Below, one piece after another: positions 27,388 through 35,813 of a stretch of DNA of 64,000 nucleotides. The stretch comes from Priestia abyssalis (lineage in GTDB: Bacteria; Bacillota; Bacilli; Bacillales; Bacillaceae_H), in the NCBI RefSeq assembly GCF_002019595.1, contig NZ_KV917369.1:2442417-2506416 (forward strand). The letters are read 5' to 3'. Positions within the stretch are counted from its first letter, which is position 1. Every line of letters starts with the position of its first letter. The notes below the pieces were generated by a model, which saw nothing but the letters and a program-made list of their open reading frames with translations, did no database searches and was not told where the DNA came from. The position numbers and the translations under genes are program-made.

Positions 27388-27916
27388 TAAAAAAGAGACT
27401 TCTGAATCGTTACTAGGTTATTTTTGAAAGTACCTTGATACATTAAAGATATATAAAACCATTGAGATACTATAAATTAGAGCTTGTCTGTTAGTACCTG
27501 CTTAATCGATTGAGCTAACGCCCGCGTTAGTTTAAGTACAATATTTTACAATCTTTCTCGTGGAATAAGAAAAAAGGTGACCAGAGATGCTAAGGCAATT
27601 CCTTTTCTTCTTCAACGGGTAGCGACTCTTTAATGTTGAAGAAAATAAGCTAATTTACATCCGTGTTTCTATTTTCATTATTCCATTATAGAGCGTTTTT
27701 GTTTAATAAAAGACAGAAGGAGAACACATATTAGTCATATATAATATGTGTTCTCCTTTATTTTTAAGGCTTTTTATAATTTAGGTCTTGATAAGCCATA
27801 ATGCTCTATCTATCCTTTCTTGTGCTACAAATGACCACATTTAGTATAATAACAAAAAAGCAAGAAAAGCCATAATCTTTTCAAAATAAGAGATTCGACT
27901 TTTCATCTCTTTAGTT
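27388..27916. other. Gene-free stretch with inverted repeats
   Basis: No ORF. Contains CTAACGC/GCGTTAG (27524-27539), a CTTCTTCAAC/GTTGAAGAA hairpin around 27607-27643 holding the dispersed TTCAACGGG motif, and a terminator at 27717-27758. Confidence 0.5.
27717..27760. terminator. 17-bp perfect stem-loop
   Basis: AAGGAGAACACATATTA (27717-27733) and its exact complement (27742-27758) with an 8-base loop, then TTTATTTTT. Probably ends transcription between the sortase and LysE genes. Confidence 0.75.
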
Positions 27917-28495
27917 TTAAAGAAAAATAGTTACCGCAGAGTAAATCAACAAGAAACTCATAATTACTCGAAATGACTTGTCATGTTTGGCAAAAAAATT
28001 CTTGAAAATCGAGCCGAACCCTGACCATAAAAGCAACGCTAACCATCCTAAAAAAATGGCTAAAGTTAAATAAAAAGCGATAGATTTAAGAGAATGATTA
28101 AACGGCAAAATAAAAACGCTCATCACTGTTAAAAAGAACAAAATGCTTTTGACATTTAGAATCTGAATGATAAAACCTGATAAAAAAGAGGATTGTACAT
28201 CACTAGAATCTTTCTCTGAACTTTTGTGAACCCCCACTTGCCATGCCAAGTAGAGCAGATATGCTGCACCCGCAATTTTAAAATATGGCTCTACAAAAGG
28301 GATGAAATTGTATAAACCTGCGGTAAATACTCCACCCATAATCCCAAGTACCGCAAACCCTGCCAAAATCCCGCTAATGAACCTCCAGGACCCTGCAAAA
28401 CCAAACCTCCTCGCTTCATTCATCATTAAGATGTTACTTGGACCAGGCGTAATGGATGTAATAATCACATACGAAAGAAACGCTGCTATACTCAT
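27917..28495 (-). CDS. LysE/RhtB family exporter
   Basis: A 192-residue protein with six membrane helices and the LysE signature SITPGPSNILMMNEARRFGF at the N-terminus (about 12-31). Exports amino acids or their analogues by proton exchange. It is divergent from a LysR regulator gene 134 bases away, which is the usual arrangement for control of LysE exporters. Confidence 0.88.
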   Translation of the reverse strand: MSIAAFLSYVIITSITPGPSNILMMNEARRFGFAGSWRFISGILAGFAVLGIMGGVFTAGLYNFIPFVEPYFKIAGAAYLLYLAWQVGVHKSSEKDSSDVQSSFLSGFIIQILNVKSILFFLTVMSVFILPFNHSLKSIAFYLTLAIFLGWLALLLWSGFGSIFKNFFAKHDKSFRVIMSFLLIYSAVTIFL

Positions 28496-28628
28496 AGATT
28501 CACCTTCATTTACTAATTTACTATCGGATAGCCTTTATTGTATGATGAACCTAACTATAAATAAAATTGAAATTAAAAAAATCATTATCATTTTTTTCGA
28601 TACATCTTACAACTTAAGGGGAAACGAT

Positions 28629-29504
28629 ATGGAAATTAGACACCTTATTACGTTTCAGACTATTGTAGAAATAGGAAGTTATACAGGAGCTGCTTCGAAG
28701 TTAGGTTATACTCAATCCACTATAACTTCGCATATACAGGCACTTGAACATGAGATTGGCGGGGAGCTTTTTACTTATGTAAAAAGAAATTTACAGCTTA
28801 CTCATTTAGGTAGAGAATTAATACCTTTAGCGGAAGATTTACTTTCTACTCATGAACAGATTAAGAACATGCGAAGCATCCACGAAGTTAAGGGAGTATT
28901 AAAAGTGGCTGCACCAGAGTCTTTAACAATCTCTAGATTAGGTCCGATAATAAGGGAATATTCCTTGAAATATCCTCATGTCAAAATAATATTAACCAAC
29001 GGTACATGCGGGCAAAACCAAATTGACTTAATAAGCGGGCGGGTAGATGTTGCATTCATGGTCTATCCAGAAATAAAACTAGAAAAATGCATTCATTATT
29101 CTTTAGTTGAGGAGGAGATCGTCCTTGTGAGCAGTAATGACGGTCCGGATCATTTTGATGAATATAAAAAAAATAACACCAACCATTTTTTCATTACAAA
29201 TGAAGAAGGCTGTAGTTATCGGACAATGTTTGAAAGATATCTTTTAAAGCACGACATTCATAACTTTCAAACAATGGAGCTATGGAGTATAGAAGCAATT
29301 AAACAAATTGTTATGAGTGGACTTGGATTTTCTGTTTTGCCTTATATTACAGTTAAAGAAGAAGTAGAAAGCGGCAAGCTAAAAATCCTAAGTCATTCTG
29401 AAAAATTCGATCCCATTTATTCTCATATGCTCATAAAAAAGAAAAAGTGGTTGTCTCCAGCAGTAGAGGCTTTTGTTGAACTAGTCTTTAATTATGCAGA
29501 GTAG
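28629..29504 (+). CDS. LysR family transcriptional regulator
   Basis: Start at ATG 28629 (MEIRHLITFQTIVEIGSYTG), behind AAGGGG; the frame remains open 109 codons upstream but antisense to lysE. The 291-residue protein has an N-terminal winged HTH (AASKLGYTQSTITSHIQALE) and a periplasmic-binding-like effector domain (KGVLKVAAPESLT...). Divergent from the LysE exporter, which it most likely controls. Confidence 0.9.
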   Translation: MEIRHLITFQTIVEIGSYTGAASKLGYTQSTITSHIQALEHEIGGELFTYVKRNLQLTHLGRELIPLAEDLLSTHEQIKNMRSIHEVKGVLKVAAPESLTISRLGPIIREYSLKYPHVKIILTNGTCGQNQIDLISGRVDVAFMVYPEIKLEKCIHYSLVEEEIVLVSSNDGPDHFDEYKKNNTNHFFITNEEGCSYRTMFERYLLKHDIHNFQTMELWSIEAIKQIVMSGLGFSVLPYITVKEEVESGKLKILSHSEKFDPIYSHMLIKKKKWLSPAVEAFVELVFNYAE

Positions 29505-29631
29505 GTTCATGTCTTTTCCACTTTTCATATTTGGCTAAATGCAGTATACTTCACCATAAAGCAATCCTTCAATTGATGAAGGTATAGCCGTTAGAGCGGA
29601 ATAATAGAAAAACGGGAGTGGGGACGAAACG

Positions 29632-30465
29632 ATGAAATGTCTATCCATTGATTTAGATGGTACGTTATTGAATTCTCAGCATGAAATATCAGAAGAAAAT
29701 ATGAACGTTTTACAAGAGTTACAGGCCAAAGGGCATCAAATCATTTTAAACACAGGCCGGGCTTATGGTGATGTTGTGAGCGTCAAATCTGTCCAACATC
29801 TCGAATGTCCGATTTTTTGTGTGAACGGTTCTGTATTATACTCTGAAACAGGAGAGCTGTTGTACGAGGCGACAATCTCAATTGATACGTACAAAGAAAT
29901 ATTCGCTGCTTTAAAAGAAATGGGAGTAGGCATTCTTGTGTACACGAATTACGGCGGCTTTCCTTCGACACTGCCTCCCTTGCACCATAAAAGCAAAGAA
30001 GAGTTGGACACTCTTTTTCAAGAATACGATTACGATGGTATCTTAAAGAAAGACAATCTTAAAATCTATAAACTTATTGCTTTAGTGCATCATGATCAAC
30101 TAGAGAAAGTTGAAGAAGTAAAAACAGCTTTAGCTGATCAAACAGACATTTCTATGGCTTCTTCTTTTTCGAATAACGTTGAAATCACTTCAAGCGAGGC
30201 GCATAAAGGAAAGGCTTTATTACGCTATCAACAAATGATGAACGTATCTTTTGAAGAAATTTTCGCATTTGGCGATGGAGGCAACGACCTTGCGCAATTT
30301 GAAGTGGCAACCACTTCTGTCGCAATGGGAAATGCCCCTTTGGCGATTCAGCAACAAGCCGATCTCATCACAAAGACAAATGATGAAGATGGTTTCGCCT
30401 ACGCGGTGCGCCATCTGTTGAAATTGCTGGAAACAGAAGAGACTGTTTCTTTGATTGGATCATAA
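29632..30465 (+). CDS. HAD family Cof-type phosphatase
   Basis: A 277-residue haloacid dehalogenase phosphatase of subfamily IIB. Motif I is DLDGTLLNS (nucleophile Asp), motif II NTGR, motif III Lys (SEAHKGKALL), and motif IV FGDGGNDLAQFE. It resembles YxeH/YwpJ of B. subtilis, which dephosphorylate sugar phosphates or flavin precursors. Cytoplasmic and Mg-dependent. The exact substrate is not readable from sequence. Confidence 0.9.
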   Translation: MKCLSIDLDGTLLNSQHEISEENMNVLQELQAKGHQIILNTGRAYGDVVSVKSVQHLECPIFCVNGSVLYSETGELLYEATISIDTYKEIFAALKEMGVGILVYTNYGGFPSTLPPLHHKSKEELDTLFQEYDYDGILKKDNLKIYKLIALVHHDQLEKVEEVKTALADQTDISMASSFSNNVEITSSEAHKGKALLRYQQMMNVSFEEIFAFGDGGNDLAQFEVATTSVAMGNAPLAIQQQADLITKTNDEDGFAYAVRHLLKLLETEETVSLIGS

Positions 30466-30511
30466 AAAGAACCCATGTACATCTGAATGATGGATGTGCA
30501 TGGGTTCTTTC
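30466..30511. terminator. Bidirectional terminator
   Basis: AAAGAACCCATGTACATC pairs with GATGTGCATGGGTTCTTT (one mismatch), between converging HAD and VOC genes, with flanking A and T tracts. Confidence 0.85.
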
Positions 30512-30528
30512 TTTGTACCTTAATAGTA

Positions 30529-30924
30529 TCAAGAGGTTAAATCTTTCTGGTCGACATTCAATTCAATTAAATTCCCATCAGGGTCTGCACAAAAGATTTG
30601 GGCAAATCCGCTTTTGCTGTTCGGTTTTTCGAGAATTTCCACGTTGTTCTTTTTCAGCCATTTTAACGTTTCCGCGTAGTCTTCGACTCTGAGGGCAAAG
30701 TGTCCTTCACGGCTGCTTAAATGCTTGTCCGGCCGAATCGTTTGTGAACTTGGATATTCAATTAAATGCAGCTGCTGCTGACCGATTTCATACCACGCCC
30801 CCGGAAAATCGAAATCAGGCCGTGTGATTTCGGTAAGACATAAGATGTCCGTGTAAAAGCGTTTTGCCTGCTCCAAGTTTGTAACGGTGAGGCTGACATG
30901 ATGAAGTTCTTTATACTTGATCAA
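30529..30924 (-). CDS. VOC family protein (glyoxalase/dioxygenase fold)
   Basis: A 131-residue single VOC module pair: KELHHVSLTVTNLEQAKRFY at the N-terminus (metal His), HLIEYP in the middle, HFALRVEDYAETLKWLKKN and ADPDGNLIELN (metal Glu) at the end. Such proteins bind a divalent metal and act as glyoxalases, fosfomycin-type transferases or dioxygenases. It most resembles B. subtilis YwkD-like proteins. Function not specified. Confidence 0.85.
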   Translation of the reverse strand: MIKYKELHHVSLTVTNLEQAKRFYTDILCLTEITRPDFDFPGAWYEIGQQQLHLIEYPSSQTIRPDKHLSSREGHFALRVEDYAETLKWLKKNNVEILEKPNSKSGFAQIFCADPDGNLIELNVDQKDLTS

Positions 30925-30970
30925 AAGGCCATCTCCTTCCGTATAAAATATGTACGTATTCCGTTCACTA

Positions 30971-31276
30971 TCATTTGCTCTTTTTATTCTTCATGATTTC
31001 CTCGTGGACAACAAAAGCAAGGTCCTCGTTGCCGAATAAGGATAACACTCCAAGCAGCATTTCATCTGGGATGTCTTCCGATTCATGTTTAGGAACCGTC
31101 AAATCAATCGCGTGCTGAAGTGCATGGTTCGCTCCTTGCTGCGGGTAGGCGCGCGTATATAGCTCGGCTGGGTCGAGATCGTGATTGACGCACCACTGGG
31201 CAAAGACAAGGATCATCATGTGCTCGTCCCGCTGATAGTTTTGAATAATCTGGTCCTGCATCTCTTTTGGATTCAT
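30971..31276 (-). CDS. Hypothetical 101-residue protein
   Basis: Start at ATG 31276 (MNPKEMQDQIIQNYQRDEHM) behind AAAAGGAGAA; twelve further upstream codons are outside the ribosome binding site. A helical acidic protein without cysteines in a conserved arrangement. Family not recognised. Lies just upstream of the VOC gene on the same strand (46 bases), perhaps as one transcript. Confidence 0.6.
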   Translation of the reverse strand: MNPKEMQDQIIQNYQRDEHMMILVFAQWCVNHDLDPAELYTRAYPQQGANHALQHAIDLTVPKHESEDIPDEMLLGVLSLFGNEDLAFVVHEEIMKNKKSK

Positions 31277-31411
31277 CAAAATTCTCCTTTTGTTGAAAAG
31301 TATACCATTCAAATCATAACATGCTGTTATGTAAGAGGCCTAGTTTTAGAAATGATACCCTTTATTTTCAATTGGGGAATTACAATTCCATCACCATACT
31401 ATATAATATTT

Positions 31412-31435
31412 GTATATTCAAATATTTGAATATAC
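31412..31435. promoter_or_regulatory. 24-bp perfect palindrome, probable ArsR operator
   Basis: The half-site GTATATTCAAAT (31412-31423) is repeated as its exact complement ATTTGAATATAC (31424-31435), 33 bases upstream of the sulP start. The ATTCAAATATTTGAAT core is the kind of site bound by ArsR/SmtB-family repressors, and an ArsR gene is the second gene of this operon. Confidence 0.8.
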
Positions 31436-31467
31436 GTTAGTAATTCATTTGAAAAGAAGGGATATTT

Positions 31468-33228
31468 GTGAGCAAGTTAAGGGAACGATTTAACGGGTAT
31501 ACGACGCAGCATTTTCGTAAAGACCTGCTGTCAGGGCTCATTGTCGGCGTCATCGCTCTTCCTCTCGGCATGGCTTTTGCGATTGCATCGGGTGTCAAAC
31601 CTGAGTATGGAATTTATACGACCGTCATTGCCGGCATCCTCATTTCTGTCTTTGGCGGTTCTAAGTTTCAAATTGGCGGTCCAACAGGAGCCTTTGTCCC
31701 CATTCTTTTAGGGATTGTCATGACTTATGGGTATGAGAATTTGCTGATTGCTGGCTTTTTGGCTGGAATCTTGTTAATTTTAATGGGAGTATTCAAACTC
31801 GGTTCTTTAATTAAATTTATTCCGCGCCCCGTGACGATCGGTTTTACTTCAGGCATTGCCGTCATTATTTTCACTGGACAAATCGCCAACTTTCTAGGAA
31901 TCACCGGAATTGAAAAGCATGAAGGTTTTATCGCAAATCTTAACGAAATTGTTATCCACTTGGATACGATTAACTTTTATAGCATGATAACGGCGATTAT
32001 TTGTTTTTTATTTATTTTACTTACAACAAAATATTTTCCGAAAATACCAGGTCCACTAATGGGGTTGATGATCTCAAGCATTATTGCCAGTCTATTATTC
32101 CCTGGCAAAGTAGCGACCATCGCTTCTACATTTGGTCAAATTCCTAATACAATGCCTCACTTTCACTTTCCTGAAATCACATTGGAAAAGATCCAATATT
32201 TACTTCGTCCAGCTTTGGTTATTGCTGTATTGGGGGGGATAGAATCGTTATTGTCGGCAGTTGTAGCGGATGGCATGACAGGAAGCAGGCATAACAGCAA
32301 TCGCGAGTTGATAGGACAGGGGATTGCAAATATGGTAACTCCTTTGTTTGGCGGGATTGCAGCAACAGGGGCAATCGCAAGAACGGCGACCAATATTAAA
32401 AACGGCGCTGTTTCGCGGATGTCAGGAGTGATTCACGGAGTAGTGGTTTTGTTGGTGCTGTTGCTTTTTGCTCCTTATGCATCCCATATCCCTTTGGCCA
32501 GCATGGCACCTATTTTGATGGTAGTGGCCTGGAACATGAGTGAGCGAAAAGAATTCGCTCATGTTTTAATGACGAAAACAAGCGATTCGGTGATTCTAGT
32601 TGTTACATTTTTACTTACCGTTTTTACGAACTTAACGATAGCGGTAGAGGCAGGGTTATTATTGGCTGTTCTCCTGTTTGTCAAACGGATGAGTGATACG
32701 CTTACTGTCGTAAAAGCACTTCCTGATCCTTCAGACCAAAAAGTGCGCCCGTATATGGTGAGTGAAGGACGTGACTGTCCCCAAGTAAGCCTCTATACGA
32801 TTGAAGGACCGCTTTTCTTTGGAGCGGCGCAGCTGTTCGAGAAATCGATTATGGACACCATCCATCATCGCCCAAATGTATTAATATTAAGAATGGGAAA
32901 AGTTCCATACATGGATATAACAGGAGAATCCAATTTAACAAGCATTGTTCGTCATTTTCAAAGACATGGCGGTACCATTGTCATTTCAGGTATTCAGCAT
33001 CAACCGAAAGAGGTGATCCAACGAACAGGACTATACGACGAGATAGGAAGAGGACATTTCTTTGAACATACCGGGGAAGCGATTGATTTCGCCCTGCTAA
33101 ATTTAGAGCAAAACAAATGCATTGGTTGTAAGCACTATGCTTTCCAAGAATGTACGTCGTTGTCTATCCCAAGCGGGGAGAACATAAAAGAAAAAGGTTT
33201 AGAAGATATCATTTTAGCGAAATCATAG
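31468..33228 (+). CDS. SulP family anion transporter with STAS domain
   Basis: A 586-residue transporter from GTG 31468. About 11-14 membrane helices (residues ~20-410; KDLLSGLIVGVIALPLGMAF and the TGAFVPILLGI segment are SulP signatures) and a C-terminal STAS domain (about 440-545). A cysteine cluster, KCIGCKHYAFQEC, follows the STAS domain. SulP proteins move sulfate, bicarbonate or other anions. The gene is preceded by a palindromic operator and followed after 14 bases by an ArsR regulator gene, so expression is self-regulated. Confidence 0.92.
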   Translation: MSKLRERFNGYTTQHFRKDLLSGLIVGVIALPLGMAFAIASGVKPEYGIYTTVIAGILISVFGGSKFQIGGPTGAFVPILLGIVMTYGYENLLIAGFLAGILLILMGVFKLGSLIKFIPRPVTIGFTSGIAVIIFTGQIANFLGITGIEKHEGFIANLNEIVIHLDTINFYSMITAIICFLFILLTTKYFPKIPGPLMGLMISSIIASLLFPGKVATIASTFGQIPNTMPHFHFPEITLEKIQYLLRPALVIAVLGGIESLLSAVVADGMTGSRHNSNRELIGQGIANMVTPLFGGIAATGAIARTATNIKNGAVSRMSGVIHGVVVLLVLLLFAPYASHIPLASMAPILMVVAWNMSERKEFAHVLMTKTSDSVILVVTFLLTVFTNLTIAVEAGLLLAVLLFVKRMSDTLTVVKALPDPSDQKVRPYMVSEGRDCPQVSLYTIEGPLFFGAAQLFEKSIMDTIHHRPNVLILRMGKVPYMDITGESNLTSIVRHFQRHGGTIVISGIQHQPKEVIQRTGLYDEIGRGHFFEHTGEAIDFALLNLEQNKCIGCKHYAFQECTSLSIPSGENIKEKGLEDIILAKS

Positions 33229-33242
33229 AATGGAGAAAATGA

Positions 33243-33569
33243 ATGAATTTAGAACTGCAACGATTTAAAGCCGATTTTTTCAAAGCGCTTGCCCATCCAT
33301 TAAGAATCCGGATATTAGAGTTATTAGCTGAAGGAGATAAAAACGTGAACGAACTTCAAACCATCATTGGGGCTGAAGGCTCTTCCGTTTCACAGCAACT
33401 GAGTGTACTGCGTAATAAAAACATCGTCTTTGGCACAAAAGAAGGGAATCGTGTCGTGTATTCATTGAGGGATCCTATGATCATCGATTTACTAGCCATT
33501 GCCCGTCAAATCTTTAATAACCATCTTATTGATACCGTAAGTATGCTCGATAAATTAGGCGATGAATAA
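33243..33569 (+). CDS. ArsR/SmtB family transcriptional regulator
   Basis: A 108-residue winged-helix protein: FKALAHPLRIRILELLAEGD, recognition helix EGSSVSQQLSVLRNKNIV, wing GTKEGNRVVYSL. It has no cysteine at all, so a thiolate metal site (as in ArsR/CadC) is excluded. Its inducer may be sensed by His/Asp at the dimer helices or by something other than metal. Same operon as the SulP transporter, probably acting on the palindrome at 31412. Confidence 0.9.
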   Translation: MNLELQRFKADFFKALAHPLRIRILELLAEGDKNVNELQTIIGAEGSSVSQQLSVLRNKNIVFGTKEGNRVVYSLRDPMIIDLLAIARQIFNNHLIDTVSMLDKLGDE

Positions 33570-33581
33570 ATCATTGCCGCT

Positions 33582-33622
33582 AAAACACAGAGGGGGATGA
33601 ATTTCCCCCTCTGTGTTTTTTT
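33582..33622 (+). terminator. Rho-independent terminator of sulP-arsR
   Basis: AAAACACAGAGGGGGA pairs with TCCCCCTCTGTGTTTT, continuing in Ts. Confidence 0.9.
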
Positions 33623-33902
33623 GTAGAATTTCATTGATGTATACAAAAATGCCCGCTCCTAAAATTAATCCCTATTATTTTCTTCGCCATTAACTGCTTT
33701 ATATAAGCCAATTAACTTATATAAAACGGGACTCCTACAATTTTTCATAATGTTTTTTGAAACTCCGTTAATTTAAAATTTGCCCAAATAGCCAAAAGTA
33801 AAAGGTTGTGACATACTAGCCATGGTTATTTATGCCACGACCTTACTGACATGAATGAAATGAAAAAAACAATCCATATGGAATAAAAAAGAAATTAAAT
33901 GG

Positions 33903-33920
33903 AGATAATGGCCATTATCT
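33903..33920. promoter_or_regulatory. 18-bp perfect palindrome before the encapsulin operon
   Basis: AGATAATGGCCATTATCT, 21 bases upstream of the cargo ATG. The GATAAT half-sites recall Fur/PerR-type boxes but are 4 bases apart, not 1, so the regulator is not obvious. Its position just before the ribosome binding site suits an operator in the untranslated leader. Confidence 0.55.
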
Positions 33921-33941
33921 TAAAAGTAAGAGGTGCGATGA

Positions 33942-34502
33942 ATGAAGGAAGAACTCAACACTTTTTATCGAATTTTTACCACTACGAAGGATGCCATCGA
34001 AAAATTTATGAATATGCTGGATCCTGTCATTCAAAATGCCAAGGATGATCATGAACGTCTTTATTATCACCATATTTATGAAGAGGAAGAACAGAGGTTG
34101 TCGCGTCTCGCTGAACTTATTCCGCTTATTAGTAAATTTGAAAAAGAAAAAGAAGGGAATGTTTTTTCCCCGACCAATAATGAATTTAATCGCCTTTTAC
34201 AAGAATTAAACCTTGAGAAATTCGGATTGCATAATTTTGTAGAACATTTGGATTTAGCACTATTTCAATTTACAGACGAGGAACGCAGCACCTTGTTAAA
34301 CCAAATGAGGAATGATTCCTATCAAGATTATCAACAAGTGAAAAAAATGTTAAATGAAATCAATGAGCGATTTGACCATAACTATGTTGATCCGCATGCA
34401 CATCATGATGAACACCATGATCATTTAGCTTCAGCCAATTCTGCACCCGTCATCAAATCGCCGCAAAAGAGAAAAGGGTTTACAGTTGGAAGTTTAAGAT
34501 AA
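33942..34502 (+). CDS. IMEF encapsulin cargo (iron-mineralising, ferritin-like)
   Basis: A 186-residue helical protein matching the iron-mineralising encapsulin-associated Firmicute (IMEF) cargo known from Quasibacillus thermotolerans. The metal-rich stretch DHERLYYHHIYEEEEQRL (about residues 36-53), ELNLEKFGLHNFVEHLDLALF (89-109), and a His-rich segment HAHHDEHHDH (152-161) are conserved as I remember them. The C-terminus KGFTVGSLR is a typical encapsulin targeting peptide. It oxidises and mineralises Fe(II) inside the shell. First gene of the three-gene operon; the shell gene begins 28 bases later. Confidence 0.93.
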   Translation: MKEELNTFYRIFTTTKDAIEKFMNMLDPVIQNAKDDHERLYYHHIYEEEEQRLSRLAELIPLISKFEKEKEGNVFSPTNNEFNRLLQELNLEKFGLHNFVEHLDLALFQFTDEERSTLLNQMRNDSYQDYQQVKKMLNEINERFDHNYVDPHAHHDEHHDHLASANSAPVIKSPQKRKGFTVGSLR

Positions 34503-34530
34503 GCAAAGATGTAGGAGGAAGACAAAAACT

Positions 34531-35379
34531 ATGAATAAATCTCAAATTTTCCCAGATTCACCATTAACAGATCAAGATTTCTTACAATTAGATCAAACCG
34601 TCATCGAGGCTGCCCGAAGACAGTTGGTTGGACGCCGTTTCATCGAATTGTACGGCCCGCTTGGAAGGGGAGTACAGAGTATTTTCAATGATATTTTCAC
34701 GGAAAATTACGAAGCGAAAATGGATTTCCAAGGAGCATTTGATACAGACATCGAGGTTGGTAAACGGGTAAACTATACCATCCCATTACTTTACAAAGAT
34801 TTTGTTCTATATTGGCGCGATTTGGAACAGGCAAAAGTGTTAGACATTCCTATCGATTTTTCTGCAGCGGCCAATGCTGCCCGTGATGTGGCCATATTAG
34901 AAGACCAGATGATTTTTCACGGATCAAAAGAATTTGATATCCCCGGGCTAATGAATGTCAAAGGCCGCTCAACACACTTGATCGGAAGTTGGTATGAATC
35001 AGGGAGCGCTTTTCAAGATGTAGTGGAAGCAAGAAACCAGTTGCTTGAAATGAATCATAATGGACCGTTTGCTCTTGTATTATCACCTGAATTATACTCA
35101 CTGCTGCACCGCGTACATAAAGACACCAATGTTTTAGAAATTGAACATGTTCGTGAACTTGTGACGGACGGGGTGTTCCAATCCCCCGCTTTAAAAGGGA
35201 AGACGGGTGTTTTAGTTAATACAGGAAGAAATAATTTAGATCTTGCCGTTTCAGAAGACTTTGATACAGCGCACTTAGGAGAAGAAGGAATGAATCATCC
35301 GTTTCGTGTGTATGAAACCGTTGTTTTGCGAATCAAACGCCCTGCTGCCATTTGCACACTGGAAGATCCAAAAGATTAA
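34531..35379 (+). CDS. Encapsulin shell protein (family 1, HK97 fold)
   Basis: A 282-residue family 1 encapsulin. Family landmarks: VIEAARRQLVGRRFIELYGPLG and GVQSIFND at the N-terminus, ARDVAILEDQMIFHGS with the E-loop region, GLMNVKG, and the C-terminal FRVYETVVLRIKRPAAICTL. It self-assembles into an icosahedral protein compartment; in Q. thermotolerans the related shell forms a large T=4 cage of about 42 nm storing thousands of iron atoms. Preceded by TAGGAGGAAG; the ferredoxin gene follows in 7 bases, so all three genes are one transcript. Confidence 0.95.
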   Translation: MNKSQIFPDSPLTDQDFLQLDQTVIEAARRQLVGRRFIELYGPLGRGVQSIFNDIFTENYEAKMDFQGAFDTDIEVGKRVNYTIPLLYKDFVLYWRDLEQAKVLDIPIDFSAAANAARDVAILEDQMIFHGSKEFDIPGLMNVKGRSTHLIGSWYESGSAFQDVVEARNQLLEMNHNGPFALVLSPELYSLLHRVHKDTNVLEIEHVRELVTDGVFQSPALKGKTGVLVNTGRNNLDLAVSEDFDTAHLGEEGMNHPFRVYETVVLRIKRPAAICTLEDPKD

Positions 35380-35386
35380 GGAATGA

Positions 35387-35767
35387 ATGTCGATGAATAA
35401 AAGAACATTAACAGTTGGATCTCTTATTCCAAAAAACTTAGTAGCTGATAAAGTTTTTAGGCCACATTCCTCTTATATGGAGGATATTAACCATACCGAG
35501 GGTCAAAAACTTAACAATAAGATTACTTTGTCTCAAAATGAAATGAGATTCGAAATCCAACCCGTGCAAGGGAATTTATTGGATATTGCTCTGGATCAAG
35601 GGCAAACATTACAGTACAAATGCCAAAAAGGAACTTGTGGAGTATGCACGGTTAAAGTGGCAGAGGGGGCTTCCTATTTGTCTCTCCCTAATGAAAAAGA
35701 GCAAAAAAAATTAAAGAGCGCATTAGATGTCGGATATCGATTAGCATGCCAGGCAGAAGTTCTTTAA
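35387..35767 (+). CDS. Encapsulated 2Fe-2S ferredoxin with N-terminal targeting peptide
   Basis: A 126-residue protein. Residues 6-14 (RTLTVGSLI) repeat the TVGSL tag of the IMEF cargo, but here at the N-terminus, so this ferredoxin is loaded into the shell. Residues ~45-126 form a plant-type 2Fe-2S domain with Cys79, Cys84, Cys87 (KCQKGTCGVC) and Cys121 (RLACQAE). Its expected role is to pass electrons for reductive release of stored ferric iron. It begins 7 bases after the shell gene. Confidence 0.93.
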   Translation: MSMNKRTLTVGSLIPKNLVADKVFRPHSSYMEDINHTEGQKLNNKITLSQNEMRFEIQPVQGNLLDIALDQGQTLQYKCQKGTCGVCTVKVAEGASYLSLPNEKEQKKLKSALDVGYRLACQAEVL

Positions 35768-35775
35768 TAATGATA

Positions 35776-35810
35776 AAAAAACGAGGCTCCTTATGAGGGC
35801 CTCGTTTTCA
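35776..35810. terminator. Terminator of the encapsulin operon
   Basis: AACGAGGC / GCCTCGTT stem with Ts on one side and As on the other, between converging ferredoxin and hypothetical genes. Confidence 0.85.
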
Positions 35811-35813
35811 ATA

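Larger units (their letters stand above)
33570..33941. other. Gap before the encapsulin operon
   Basis: Contains the sulP-arsR terminator (33582-33622), no ORF, and at its right end the 18-bp palindrome (33903-33920) and AAGAGGTG ribosome binding site of the cargo gene. Confidence 0.6.

Noticed and set aside
28302..28628. 109-codon N-terminal extension of the LysR frame
   Set aside because: It is antisense to the LysE gene; a ribosome binding site and a canonical LysR start are at 28629.
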